In this document: positions 16,989 to 26,824 of the stretch, in pieces
Layout of the letters: each line of letters starts with the position of its first letter
Position numbering within the stretch: the first letter of the stretch is position 1
Assembly: GCA_900542525.1 (NCBI GenBank)
Contig: UQNZ01000001.1
Location: forward strand, 124,001 to 188,000
Length of the DNA stretch: 64,000 nt
From: an uncultured Eggerthella sp.
GTDB lineage: Bacteria > Actinomycetota > Coriobacteriia > Coriobacteriales > Eggerthellaceae
Direction: 5' to 3'
The notes under the pieces: model-generated
Seen by the model: the letters and a program-made list of their open reading frames with translations, nothing else
Told to the model about the DNA's origin: nothing
Database searches by the model: none
Position numbers and translations under genes: made by a program

Positions 16989-19970
16989 CTAACCCTTCTT
17001 GCCAGGAACGATGCGCTTAACGAGCATCTTTGCTGCATTGGGCAAGATCTTCTTGATCTTGCCCTCGCTCGGTACCATGGTCGAGCATTCAGGATGTTCG
17101 CGCGAAAGGCTGATCGCATCGAACTCGCAACGCGTCGTGCACAATCCGCAGCCAATGCATTTGTTCGGATCGACCACACTCGCACCGCAAGAAAGGCAAC
17201 GAGCAGTTTCTGTCCGGATCTGCTCTTCAGTGAACGCGGGGCGCTCACCTGGAGTAATGCGTGTCTCTCCACTTGTGAAGGTACAGCCCGGCACCTGGCG
17301 ACCCGCATGATCGTACTTGCCAGGATTGAGCGCGATATTGCTCTTATCGAGTTCGACATAGTGAAGCTGATTGCGCCCAGTAGTGAGTGAGCTTCCCTTT
17401 TGAACGAAACGATGCAAACTGGTTGCAGCCTCATGACCTGCCGCAATAGCATCGATCACGAAGCGCGGTCCCGTGAAAGCATCACCGCCTACGAACACAT
17501 CGTCTTGTGCGGTCTGATAGGTAAACCCATCTGCCACAGCCGTATTTCCACAACCAAGCTCGACTGCGCTTCCCTCAAGCAGACTACCCCACTCGATGGA
17601 TTGTCCGATAGCCAATACGACTTGCTTGCAATCGATCGTGCGCGTATCGGCATCATCGTATTCAGGTGCAAAGCGCCCTTCACTATCGAAGACGCGCGTA
17701 CAACGACGAAGCGTGACGGACTCAACCTGCCCGCTCGCATCAACATTGATCTTCGCTGGACCCCAGCCACATTCGACCTTCACGCCATCAGCAAGTGCTT
17801 CTTCTATCTCATCGGGACTTGCGGGCATCTCTTCGCGCTGCTCGATGCTCACCATGGTAACGTTCTTCGCTCCACTTCGGCGCGCCATGCACGCAGCATC
17901 CACCGCCACGTTGCCGCCGCCAACGACCACAACCTCTTCAGCAACATCACAGGCATTGCCCACTACATCGGCCTCAATAGTCTCACGCAAGAATGCAAGC
18001 GCTCCGCTCACACCCTGCGCGTCTTCACCTTCAACGCCAAGCGGTCGACTCCCCTGCGCACCGATAGCCAGATAGAACGCTTCGAATCCTTCATTGCGCA
18101 AGCTATCAAGCGTAACATCCTTTCCCACATCCACACCGCAGCGGATCTCAACACCTAACTCACACAAGATATCGATCTCAGCCTTGACCACATCGCGCGG
18201 AAGCTTATAAGCAGGAATGCCATAAGTCATCATGCCACCAGGCTTTTCTTCACGCTCGAATACGGTAGGCGCATACCCCATAGTGGCAAGATAGTACGCA
18301 CACGTAAGACCCGCCGGCCCCGCGCCCACGATAGCGATCTTTTCGGGAAATCCTCCGCGCGTGGTGGGAGGAACGACCTCTGGCACAAAACGATACTCGG
18401 CCTCAAGATCCTTCTCAGCGATGAAGCGCTTCACATCGTCGATCGCCACTGGCTCATCGACCGTGCCGCGCGTACACGCCGCTTCGCAACGCTTATTGCA
18501 AATACGACCGCACACCGCTGGGAAAGGGTTCTTCTGCTTGATGAGCGCAAGCGCATCGCGGTAGCGTCCTTCAGCCGCCATACGCAGATAGCCCTGTACT
18601 GAAATATGCGCAGGACAGGCCACCTTGCATGGTGCTGTGCCAGTCTCATGACACTCGATGCGGCTCGTGTTCTTATAATCGGGGTCCCAATCTTTCTCGC
18701 TCCATGAAAGGGTAGGCAGCGGCTGCTGCGGATAGGAAACAGGGCCGTCTTCGGTAGGGAGCTTCTGACCGAGCTTCACCGCACCTGCCGGGCACACTTC
18801 CACGCACCCCGCGCACGCCACGCATTTTTCGCCATTGATCTGTGCAACATAGGCAGACCTGCTCATGTTCGGCGTGTTGAACAGCTGTGACGTACGCAGT
18901 GCATAGCAGACGTTCACATCGCAATTGCAGATGGCGAAGATCTTGTCGTATCCATCGATGTTAGTGATCTGGTGGACATACCCATTGCGCTCGGCGAGGA
19001 TGAGGATGTCCATAACCTCGTCGTGGGTAGCGTAATGACCCTTACCCGTCTCCACGCAGTAATCGGCCATATCGCCCACGCCGATGCACCAGTTCTGCGG
19101 ATCGGATCCTGCATTGTCACCACGCACACGCTCTGCTGCACGACATGAGCATGCGCCTACCGAGAAGCGATCGTATTTCTTCAGCCAATGCGAAATGCGC
19201 TCGACATCAGCTGCTTCATTCTCGTATTCGATCGCGCGCTCAACAGGGATAACGTGCATACCAATGCCTGCACCGCCAGGCGGTACCATCTTCGTGACCT
19301 TCGTAAGCGGCAGAAACGCCATGCGTTCGAAGAACGTGCCGATCTCGGGATGCTCTTCAAGCTGCTGTTGGTTCATTACGGTGAACTCCGCTGATCCAGG
19401 CACGAACATAGGAAGCAGATAACGCTTCTCATGATTCGGGTTCTTGCCATCGAGGTTCTCCCAGTTGTATTCAATGATGCCCTTGATGGAAAGATCGTCC
19501 AAGAGCTGCTGAAGCTTCTCGCTCTCGAGCCCACTCGCACTTTGAAGCTGCTCGAACGTGAGTGGCTTGCGCACCTTCATATGCGCAGTGAGCGCGGCTT
19601 CTTCTTCGGTCATCACGCTCGCAAGTCCCCAATAATCGGGGTCGGTCGGAGCAACCTTCACACCAATACGGTCAGTGATCTTCTGCCCTTCATGCAGCAC
19701 ACCTTCTTTAAGAGGCTCGTACGCAGCAGGACCGGGATCGTTCGGCTCATCGGGCTTGTACGGAACGAACGTGTCGTTTTCAGAATAGAGCTCTTCGGCG
19801 ATGATACGATGCGGTCTGCCTGCTGGATTCGTCTCAGGAATGGTGTTGCGAGTCTTCAACTCCTCTTCGGTAAGACCACGGCTCATGGCCGCCTTACGCT
19901 CTTTTACCGTCGAACCACCATAGGGCTTCTTTATCTTCGTAATATTTCCGTTTTCGGCCTTCTTCGCCAT
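16989..19970 (-). CDS. Large FAD/NAD(P)-dependent Fe-S oxidoreductase (GltD/NfnB-like, multi-domain)
   Basis: A 993-residue cytoplasmic flavo-iron-sulfur protein. Residues 1 to about 240 are mostly helical with a winged-helix-like stretch (LTFEQLQSASGLESEKLQQL). Next comes a cysteine-rich domain (GACSCRAAERVRG, NWCIGVGDM, ICNCDVNVC), then a ferredoxin motif (CVACAGCVEVCPAGAV) near residue 375. From about residue 430 it matches the GltD/NfnB fold: CKVACPAHISVQGYL, CGRICNKRCEAACTRG, FAD-binding IAIVGAGPAGLTCAYYLA, NAD(P)-binding VVVVGGGNVAVDAACMARR, and the second FAD box DDVFVGGDAFTG. A last ferredoxin motif (CIGCGLCTTRCEFDAI) is C-terminal. Its place before hypA suggests a link to hydrogen metabolism. 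Electron bifurcation is possible but unproven. Confidence 0.75.
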   Translation of the reverse strand: MAKKAENGNITKIKKPYGGSTVKERKAAMSRGLTEEELKTRNTIPETNPAGRPHRIIAEELYSENDTFVPYKPDEPNDPGPAAYEPLKEGVLHEGQKITDRIGVKVAPTDPDYWGLASVMTEEEAALTAHMKVRKPLTFEQLQSASGLESEKLQQLLDDLSIKGIIEYNWENLDGKNPNHEKRYLLPMFVPGSAEFTVMNQQQLEEHPEIGTFFERMAFLPLTKVTKMVPPGGAGIGMHVIPVERAIEYENEAADVERISHWLKKYDRFSVGACSCRAAERVRGDNAGSDPQNWCIGVGDMADYCVETGKGHYATHDEVMDILILAERNGYVHQITNIDGYDKIFAICNCDVNVCYALRTSQLFNTPNMSRSAYVAQINGEKCVACAGCVEVCPAGAVKLGQKLPTEDGPVSYPQQPLPTLSWSEKDWDPDYKNTSRIECHETGTAPCKVACPAHISVQGYLRMAAEGRYRDALALIKQKNPFPAVCGRICNKRCEAACTRGTVDEPVAIDDVKRFIAEKDLEAEYRFVPEVVPPTTRGGFPEKIAIVGAGPAGLTCAYYLATMGYAPTVFEREEKPGGMMTYGIPAYKLPRDVVKAEIDILCELGVEIRCGVDVGKDVTLDSLRNEGFEAFYLAIGAQGSRPLGVEGEDAQGVSGALAFLRETIEADVVGNACDVAEEVVVVGGGNVAVDAACMARRSGAKNVTMVSIEQREEMPASPDEIEEALADGVKVECGWGPAKINVDASGQVESVTLRRCTRVFDSEGRFAPEYDDADTRTIDCKQVVLAIGQSIEWGSLLEGSAVELGCGNTAVADGFTYQTAQDDVFVGGDAFTGPRFVIDAIAAGHEAATSLHRFVQKGSSLTTGRNQLHYVELDKSNIALNPGKYDHAGRQVPGCTFTSGETRITPGERPAFTEEQIRTETARCLSCGASVVDPNKCIGCGLCTTRCEFDAISLSREHPECSTMVPSEGKIKKILPNAAKMLVKRIVPGKKG

Positions 19971-20097
19971 AGGATCCCCCTCGCGCTATAAAAACTAAAA
20001 GCGCCGCGCCCCCACGCATGCGCTTTTATATTCGCATTACAGCTGATTATACGTGATTACTGCATTTTGTCCTGAAGAGCTGCGATTCTACCCAAAG

Positions 20098-20145
20098 ATG
20101 ACAAACTACCCTGCTGTTCGTCACCTTTGGATAGTTCGACACCTT
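20098..20145. repeat. Partial copy of the inverted-repeat element end
   Basis: The first 15 bases (GATGACAAACTACCC) are identical to the outer arm of the 16354 element, and the motif GTTCGACACCT recurs at 20134-20144. In between lies a degenerate tandem version (GTTCGTCACCT). It sits just after the stop of the ABC permease gene, again at a gene 3' end. Confidence 0.6.
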
Positions 20146-20149
20146 TTTC

Positions 20150-23119
20150 TTAGATGCTATCGGCGCGCAACGCCTCAACCACACTATCAGCCTTGCAGCG
20201 ATGCATGCCATACGCCACAGAAGCCGCCATCGCTACTGCGGTCATGCCGATCGCGAGCGCCACATAACCCCACGGAAGCGTGAAGGTAAGCCCTCCGAGC
20301 GATTCGCCAACCACAAGATAGAGCAGATAGGATATGCCTGCCGAAACGATCAGACCAGGAATCAGTCCTGCAATGCCAAAGCTCATACACTCGTTCATGA
20401 TCATGCGTCTGAACTGCTTGTTCGACATACCGATCGACTTCATCACCGCAAATTCCCTGCGGCGCAAGATGAGCGAATTGGTGATGGTATTGAACACATT
20501 CGCAAGAGCGATCAGCGCCAAGATCACGGTGAAGAGCAGACAGAACACGTTAACGATCATTGCCATCATCTGAATCGATTCGCGCTGTTCGATACGATCG
20601 TTGTACGAAGAGAAAGCTAGATCGTACGAGCATTCTTCACTGAAGAAGGTGCTACTGCTCTTTGTAAGCTCCTCAAGCAATGCTGCATGATCCCCATCAC
20701 GCGAATCGAACTCGCCGGTAAATGTCGGACCAGCCAACCCGAATGCCTGATCTTGAGCAAGCGAGACCGGCATGACCAAGCACAGGTAATCGCCCACCTT
20801 TCCTAAAACTGCAGGAGGTTCTTCGGCGAGCGCCGCGATATCCAAGCCTGTCGATGCATATTCGACCTCATCGAGCGCGAGCATCTTTCCTTCTATATCG
20901 TCATCTGCAGCAGACGATGCAACTGCACCGATATTCCATTTCTCCGCTTCGTTGTTGCTCGTTGCTCCTTGCTGCATCGTTATATGTGCAGGGTAACGAT
21001 CCTGATAGACAGCACTGCTCAGTACATGAACTTCACCCGTGCTCTGCAGCGCTTCCATCAATTGATAGCGCGAGCCATCATTGCCGTAGCAGCGAGAAAC
21101 GCCGATCGCGCGTGGGTGTTCGGGATCATGGTACTCAGAGGGATCAAGGCCTAAACTGCGGGCATACTCGTCGAAAGAAGCATCATCGATATAGCCCATC
21201 TGAGCATAGAGCGCATAGTTACCATCGGGCATCTCTCCGCCCGTCTGCACGTTTTCCGATCGATACATGCTCCCCGCAACGTCATGGGGCACGATAAGCG
21301 GTGCAGAATCGGTAAGCACCCAGCCTTTCCCTTCAGCATTCGAAACTTCTGAAAGGCGATCGTAGGCATCCGTGAAGACACGCACCTCTCCAGCAAACCG
21401 CTCATTGGCGCGCGCCAGCTGCTCGTTTGCAGTGATCCGTTCGGATCCGTTTTCGCTCGTTTGATCGAGCTGGACAACGACCGCAACTTCACCTGCAGAA
21501 ACATTACCGCCCGAAACCGCACCGACAAGCGAGCCGAGGAACGTATTCAGCGAACCTGCCGTCATCAAGAGCACGATCGCAAGCGCAAGCGACACCGCAG
21601 CAGTCTTGCCCTTCGTCGTACCGCGCTTACGATTGATCGCAGCAAGCTTCCCGCCAATACCGAACAATCTGCCCGAAATATCCTTTGACTTCCACAGCCT
21701 CGCAGGAATGGTCGCAGCTGCCGCAAGGCGTTTACCGCGTTTGGATGCTTGTGATCCTCCCGATGATTTAAGCGAGTCGATAATATTCGCTTTGCTCGCA
21801 CGCTTTGCGGGAATCCACACCGAAAGCAAAACGGTAACGAGCGTGAGTACGGTCGTCGCGAGAATAACCCACGGATTCACAGACAACCCGAACGTCACAT
21901 CACCCACATTGCCCATCATCTTCGTGATAGCAGGACCGAGCACCGCGAAGGTTATCGCACATCCACCGATCCCCACCAGAAGACCAAGCGGAATACCAAC
22001 AACAGCAACGACGAGCGCTTCAAGGATGACCGCACGACGGAGTTGACGCTGCGTTGCTCCCACCGAAGAGAGCAGACCGAACTGGCTCTTTCGCTCGGCA
22101 ACCGATATAGCGAAGGCATTGAAGATGAGCGAAATGCACGCCACGATGATCACGATAGAGAGAATGAGCACCAAACCATAGAAGGTTGTCCAGATCGAAC
22201 TGTCGCTGCTTATTCCCATATAGCGTAAGAGCCCATTATGAAGTTCGACCCGATCTCCAGGGAACAATGCCTCTGCCTTGTCCTGCACCTCTTCAGTATT
22301 CTGCACATCCGACAGCGTAAGATAGACCTCGGCAAAGGATGCAGGTGCAGGCGTTGGACTCTCTGCCGTGATCGCCACTGGCCCAACCGCACTGTACAAC
22401 GCATAGCCCAATCGATCATAGAAGCCTACAACGGTATACGTTTTTGCCTGCTTGTTCTCGAGCGTTTCACCGAGACCGGTGCCATCAACGCGAGCATCGA
22501 GGTACCCCATAGATGAATTGAGCTGCGTGCCAGGAGTTATCGTATAGGTCTTCGCAGCCGAAGGGTCGTCTTCGTTCGCATCGATCTCACCGAATTCCAC
22601 ACTGCTACTACCACCAGCACCCTGCGCAATACGTTCGCCCACCTGGAGGGTGACCTCATCGCCAATGTTCACACCTTGCGAAGATTGCCAGCTATCGAAG
22701 AGCAGGATCTCGTTTTCGTTCTCAGGCAGCCTTCCTTCGCTCGTATGAAGGCCGAGCGTGGTTTCAATGTCGCCTTCGTAGGCAAGGATCGGCAAGTACG
22801 GCCCGAAGCGCTGTTGCTGTTTTTGCGTCAGTTCAGCGAATCCTGCATCATAGAGCGTCGTAATGTCGGTGACCGAAGGGTCATCCTGCGCATGCTCGAG
22901 GTTGCTCGCAAGAGTGTTCGTATCCTCTACTTGAGCCTTCGCCATCCAGGTACCACTCGTTGCCACCTCGCTCCTGTACAGGAAGTCTGTGAGCGAAGTA
23001 AAGCTCGTAAGGACTGCGGTGAGCAACGCCGCGGCAAGCGCAACACCGATGATGGTCACGATCGTGCGCGCCTTGTTCGCACGCAACGATTTCGTGGTGA
23101 AGTTGGTCATCACGTTCAT
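20150..23119 (-). CDS. FtsX/MacB-type ABC transporter permease
   Basis: A 989-residue membrane protein with two FtsX-like halves. The N-terminal helix (residues about 15 to 38, IVTIIGVALAAALLTAVLTS) is followed by a large extracytoplasmic domain. A block of three helices lies near residues 310 to 430 (VLILSIVIIVACISLIFNAF and others). A helix near residue 515 precedes a second extracytoplasmic domain, and three final helices follow (VNVFCLLFTVILALIALANV, then two more). The cytoplasmic VAERKSQFGLLSSVGATQRQ and LRRREFAVMKSIGMSNKQ loops are typical of this permease class. Its start overlaps the stop of the ATPase gene by 4 nt. Substrate unknown; antimicrobial export or cell-envelope stress response is typical next to a two-component system. 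Confidence 0.85.
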   Translation of the reverse strand: MNVMTNFTTKSLRANKARTIVTIIGVALAAALLTAVLTSFTSLTDFLYRSEVATSGTWMAKAQVEDTNTLASNLEHAQDDPSVTDITTLYDAGFAELTQKQQQRFGPYLPILAYEGDIETTLGLHTSEGRLPENENEILLFDSWQSSQGVNIGDEVTLQVGERIAQGAGGSSSVEFGEIDANEDDPSAAKTYTITPGTQLNSSMGYLDARVDGTGLGETLENKQAKTYTVVGFYDRLGYALYSAVGPVAITAESPTPAPASFAEVYLTLSDVQNTEEVQDKAEALFPGDRVELHNGLLRYMGISSDSSIWTTFYGLVLILSIVIIVACISLIFNAFAISVAERKSQFGLLSSVGATQRQLRRAVILEALVVAVVGIPLGLLVGIGGCAITFAVLGPAITKMMGNVGDVTFGLSVNPWVILATTVLTLVTVLLSVWIPAKRASKANIIDSLKSSGGSQASKRGKRLAAAATIPARLWKSKDISGRLFGIGGKLAAINRKRGTTKGKTAAVSLALAIVLLMTAGSLNTFLGSLVGAVSGGNVSAGEVAVVVQLDQTSENGSERITANEQLARANERFAGEVRVFTDAYDRLSEVSNAEGKGWVLTDSAPLIVPHDVAGSMYRSENVQTGGEMPDGNYALYAQMGYIDDASFDEYARSLGLDPSEYHDPEHPRAIGVSRCYGNDGSRYQLMEALQSTGEVHVLSSAVYQDRYPAHITMQQGATSNNEAEKWNIGAVASSAADDDIEGKMLALDEVEYASTGLDIAALAEEPPAVLGKVGDYLCLVMPVSLAQDQAFGLAGPTFTGEFDSRDGDHAALLEELTKSSSTFFSEECSYDLAFSSYNDRIEQRESIQMMAMIVNVFCLLFTVILALIALANVFNTITNSLILRRREFAVMKSIGMSNKQFRRMIMNECMSFGIAGLIPGLIVSAGISYLLYLVVGESLGGLTFTLPWGYVALAIGMTAVAMAASVAYGMHRCKADSVVEALRADSI

Positions 23120-23799
23120 CGTCGGATCCTCTCATCGCGGGCGATGCGGCCGTCTTCGATGGCGATGATGCGATCAGCAGCAAGCGCAATCTCTTCATCG
23201 TGCGTGATCACGATCATCGTCTGGCCGAATTCACGATTCGAGTCGCGCAAAAGCTGCATGATCTCACAGCTGTTGTGCGTATCGAGATTGCCGGTCGGCT
23301 CATCAGCAAGCACGACCGATGGCGCATTCATGAGCGCACGCCCGATCGCCACACGCTGCTGCTGACCGCCAGAAAGCTGGCGCGGCAGATGCCCTTCGCG
23401 ACCGTGAAGCGAAAGACGGGTCAAAAGAGACTCGAGTCGCTGCGTGTTCACCTTGCGTCCATCGAGCGCAACAGGCAGCGTCATATTCTCGACCACATTG
23501 AGAACAGGGACCAAATTGTAGAACTGATACACGAGGCCCACTTCACGGCGACGAAAGACCGCAAGCTCCTCATCGCTGCGCGAATAGACATCGACACCAT
23601 TGAGCAGAACGCTGCCTGAAGTAGGACGATCGACCCCGCCGATCAAATGCAGAAGCGTCGACTTACCCGATCCAGACGACCCGATGATCGCGATGAATTC
23701 GCCCTCTTCCACACTGAAGCTCACATCATCGAGCGCACGCGTGGCGGTCTCGCCCTCTCCATACACCTTCGTGAGATGCTCAACTTTCAAGATTTCCAT
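23116..23799 (-). CDS. ABC transporter ATP-binding protein (MacB/LolD class)
   Basis: A 227-residue ATPase with Walker A IGSSGSGKSTLLHLIGG, Q-loop VYQFYNLVP, signature LSGGQQQRVAIGRALM, Walker B VVLADEPTGNLD and the switch histidine in VITHDEE. It pairs with the FtsX-type permease encoded immediately downstream (4-nt overlap). The start follows GGAAAGGATTCCACC. A 159-nt gap separates it from the upstream histidine kinase gene on the same strand, so it may have its own promoter controlled by that system. Confidence 0.92.
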   Translation of the reverse strand: MEILKVEHLTKVYGEGETATRALDDVSFSVEEGEFIAIIGSSGSGKSTLLHLIGGVDRPTSGSVLLNGVDVYSRSDEELAVFRRREVGLVYQFYNLVPVLNVVENMTLPVALDGRKVNTQRLESLLTRLSLHGREGHLPRQLSGGQQQRVAIGRALMNAPSVVLADEPTGNLDTHNSCEIMQLLRDSNREFGQTMIVITHDEEIALAADRIIAIEDGRIARDERIRR

Positions 23800-23958
23800 G
23801 GTGGAATCCTTTCCTTCTCATGAGTTAGCAAGAATAAGTATGGAGAGGCAAGCTGTCCTACCTATAACGCGCGTATTACGGTTTTGTCATACACCTTTTT
23901 GCGTGTTTCTTCGCACCCGAAAGGCACGTTTGCTCTACGGCGTGCTTTCTTGCTGCCG

Positions 23959-24966
23959 CTACACCACAAGCTTGGGGAATGCGATCTGAAAGTGAGCTCC
24001 CCCTTCGGGGTTGTTCGCTACGCGCAGGGTACCCTCCTGCGCCGAAACAAGCGCTTGCGCAAGCGACAGCCCGATACCAAAGCCGCTCGTTTCACCAGCA
24101 TGCTCATTGTCCTGTGCTCGACCACGATAGAAGCGATCGAACACATGGGGTAGATCAGCAGGATCAACCCCCGACCCTGAATCTTTGATATCGATCGTTG
24201 TTGCTAGAACATCCTCACGGGCAATGATCTCGATCGAGCCGCCTGCTGGCGTGTGCTCCATGCAGTTCTTCACGATGTTCTCGACCGCCTCCGCCGTCCA
24301 AAGGAGATCACCCTCAAAGGAAGCTTCTGGGTCAAGATCCATCACAAGGCTCACATCATGCAGGTCGAGCGCAGGCTCGAGAGGCGCGATCGCTCGTTTG
24401 ATGGTCTCTGCGCATAACGAAGGCTTCGATTCGACGCGCATCGAGCCCGCATCGATCTTTGCGATCTTCAAGAGTGCGGTCACCAACCACGAAACACGCT
24501 CGATCATCGATTCGAGTTTGCGCACTGCTCGTTTGCGCTCGGTCACATTCTCTGCACGTTCGATAGAGGGCGACATGAGCGTAATGGCCGTAAGTGGAGT
24601 TCTGATCTGGTGCGATATATCTGCAAGCGAGTTCGCAAGCGCATTACGTTCGGCCTCAAGCTGTTCGGTCGTTCGCGCAAGACGCGCGACCATCTTTTGC
24701 AACTCGTTCGTGAGCACCGCAACATCGCCTTCGCTCGAAGTGGAAAAATCGACACGCCGACCATTATGGAGCACTTCGTCGATCTCGCCAGCAAGACGCT
24801 TGATCTGCTGATGGCGCGCCAAGGAGACTGCCATGAAAAATGCTGTGGTGACCACCCCGGTTAGCACCACCCAGAATTTGCTCTCTGTAGGAGCGGCAAG
24901 CGCAAACGCAGCAACGATCACCGCCAGCGCTATACACTGCCAGGTAAATGTTCTCGAAGAGCCCAT
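23959..24966 (-). CDS. Two-component sensor histidine kinase
   Basis: A 335-residue membrane kinase. Two N-terminal membrane helices (about residues 5 to 50) flank almost no sensor loop. A HAMP-like linker, the H-box SLADISHQIRTPLTAI, N-box AVENIVKNCMEHTPAGG and G-boxes IDIKDSGSGVD and GFGIGLSLAQALV follow. The start at ATG 24966 lies one base after the response-regulator stop (TAGCATG), arguing for translational coupling; a longer upstream frame overlaps the regulator gene and is rejected. A kinase with so short an extracytoplasmic part probably senses in the membrane, often through an adjacent ABC transporter. Confidence 0.9.
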   Translation of the reverse strand: MGSSRTFTWQCIALAVIVAAFALAAPTESKFWVVLTGVVTTAFFMAVSLARHQQIKRLAGEIDEVLHNGRRVDFSTSSEGDVAVLTNELQKMVARLARTTEQLEAERNALANSLADISHQIRTPLTAITLMSPSIERAENVTERKRAVRKLESMIERVSWLVTALLKIAKIDAGSMRVESKPSLCAETIKRAIAPLEPALDLHDVSLVMDLDPEASFEGDLLWTAEAVENIVKNCMEHTPAGGSIEIIAREDVLATTIDIKDSGSGVDPADLPHVFDRFYRGRAQDNEHAGETSGFGIGLSLAQALVSAQEGTLRVANNPEGGAHFQIAFPKLVV

Positions 24967-24967
24967 G

Positions 24968-25639
24968 CTACTCACCCACCCTGTAGCCAAGCCCGCGCAC
25001 TGTGATGATGATCTCAGGCTCGGTCGGATCGGTCTCGATCTTCTCACGCAAGCGCTTCACATACACATTGAGTGCATTATCGGAAACATATTCACCAGCG
25101 CTATCCCAAATAGCATCACGCAGCACCTCACGCGTAACGAGCTTGCCCTTATGCTGAAAGAAGAAGAGCAGCAGCCGATATTCGAGAGCAGACAGGAAAA
25201 GTTCCTTGCCCGCCTTGGTTACGCCGCCCGACGCAGGATCGACACGCACATCTCCCACCATCAAAGCACTTTCAGCAGGATGCGCTCTTCGAAGGGCACT
25301 GCGAATGCGAGAAACGAGCTCACGCGCCCGAAACGGTTTAGCGATGTAGTCCACCGCGCCCATATCAAGGCCCGCCACCGTGGAATATTCATCATCGGAA
25401 GCGGTAAGGAAGATCACGGGCATCTCAGGAGCAGCTTCACGAGCAGCTGCGCATACGGCAAACCCGTTGCCTTGAGGCAGTGTGACATCAAGCAGTGCGA
25501 TGTCGAAGGTCGTACGCGCTAATGCTTCGCACGCCGCATCTTGCGTCGCGCAAGCTTGAACGCTAAATCCTTCACTGTGAAGCAGATCGGTAAGCGCACT
25601 TACGATCGAAGCATCATCTTCAACGAGCAAGATGTTCAT
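24968..25639 (-). CDS. OmpR/PhoB-family response regulator
   Basis: A 223-residue regulator. The receiver domain has the acidic pocket (VEDD), the phospho-acceptor aspartate in IALLDVTLPQGNG, the conserved Thr in IFLTASD and the Lys in YIAKPF. The C-terminal winged helix (ALEYRLLLFFFQHKGKLVTREVL and VDVHI-type recognition segment DNALNVYVKRLREKI) binds DNA. It heads the operon with the kinase and probably controls the ABC transporter downstream. The 197 nt upstream hold the promoter but no clear hexamers were found. Confidence 0.93.
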   Translation of the reverse strand: MNILLVEDDASIVSALTDLLHSEGFSVQACATQDAACEALARTTFDIALLDVTLPQGNGFAVCAAAREAAPEMPVIFLTASDDEYSTVAGLDMGAVDYIAKPFRARELVSRIRSALRRAHPAESALMVGDVRVDPASGGVTKAGKELFLSALEYRLLLFFFQHKGKLVTREVLRDAIWDSAGEYVSDNALNVYVKRLREKIETDPTEPEIIITVRGLGYRVGE

Positions 25640-25836
25640 GGCTCTCCCCTATTCGCTTGGGCCCTCTTACCATACCCATCATACCTGCCCTCATGCGTGC
25701 ACAACCTAGCAGCTTTGATTCACTTACACATTAGTAATGCAATTTGCAGCTCTTCACCTACGTCAAGAACAGATGATGAGATATCGGCTATGCTGTTGGC
25801 CGAGATAGCAGCGTCTATCACCAAGCTGCTTCGACG

Positions 25837-26824
25837 TCACCTCTTTCGGGTACGCCACCAATGAGCGATACCATTGAACAACCCCACAACGAACGGAATG
25901 CTCACGAGCGCGATCCATCCAGGATGCGCACACCCGTCCAAAGCTAGCAAGATGAAAGCCTCGATCGCGATCGTGGAATAGAGTGTACTGAAGAAGGCAC
26001 ATACCCGCTTCCCAAAGAGCAGGCCGCCGAAAGCATAATACACCGGGATCGAAAGGAAGAACCCGATCCCTGAAAACCATGCATCAGGAATGCCGCTCAT
26101 CAGCCCAAATGCCAAATACGCAATAATTGCGAGCAGCGGATAAGGGAAAACATTCCAACTGCGCCAAGCTGGATTTGGATGCTTCCTCTTTGATTCATCC
26201 CAATGCGCATGCGCATGCGCATCGCGCCAATCATCGTAGTGATGATCGTTCACGCGAATTCCGTCCCAACCAACGTGAACCTCATCTCCATGACTACCGT
26301 CCTTGACATGGATACCATCTTTCCAGCTTACATGAACAGAATCGCCCTTCTCATTGCTTTCAATATGAATGCCATCGGGGCCGATGTGAACATCGTCGTT
26401 TTCGCGGTGAAAGTGTTTACGCTCCCCTTCATTGTCAGCAGCCTTATCAGGCTGACTCGTTGGCGGAACATCATCTCTCTTACCACTATCACTCTCACAA
26501 GTGTGCGCTACCTCCGCAGAAGCATCTTCGCAAGCAGCCGCGTCTACTGTCCTCTTGATCGCGCACAACGCCCTCAGACACTGCCATTTCAGATTCAGAT
26601 GCGCTTTCAGAATCATCTTCGACATCCTTATACAAAAGATCGTCCAAGGAAACGCCATAGAGCTGAGCGAGCGCTATCAGATTGTCCGTATCGGGCGAAG
26701 ATTCTGAACGCTCCCATTTGGAAACTGCTTGTCTGCTCACGCCAAGCTCGAGTGCGAGCGCCTCTTGCGAAAACCCCGCTCGCTTACGCCTATCGGCCAA
26801 CCGTTTTGCCGTATCTATGTTCAT
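25837..26824 (-). pseudogene. XRE-type HTH regulator fused to DGIHV-repeat membrane protein, broken by a frameshift
   Basis: The first frame (26824-26495) encodes an HTH domain (MNIDTAKRLADRRKRAGFSQ, VSRQAVSKWERSESSPDTDN) and LYGVSLDDLLYKD, then an acidic stretch, and stops. A second frame, shifted by one base, continues the acidic stretch. It then encodes three copies of a W/V-x-DGIHV-like beta repeat (DDVHIGPDGIHIES, SVHVSWKDGIHVKD, EVHVGWDGIRVND) and three C-terminal membrane helices. Removing one base near 26545-26552 would join them into one frame of about 328 residues, continuing as RDQEDVDAAACEDAS. HTH proteins with this tail are known in related anaerobes. It is either a recent pseudogene, a sequencing error, or, less likely, a recoded gene. 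Role of the intact form: membrane-linked autoregulator, inferred. Confidence 0.7.
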
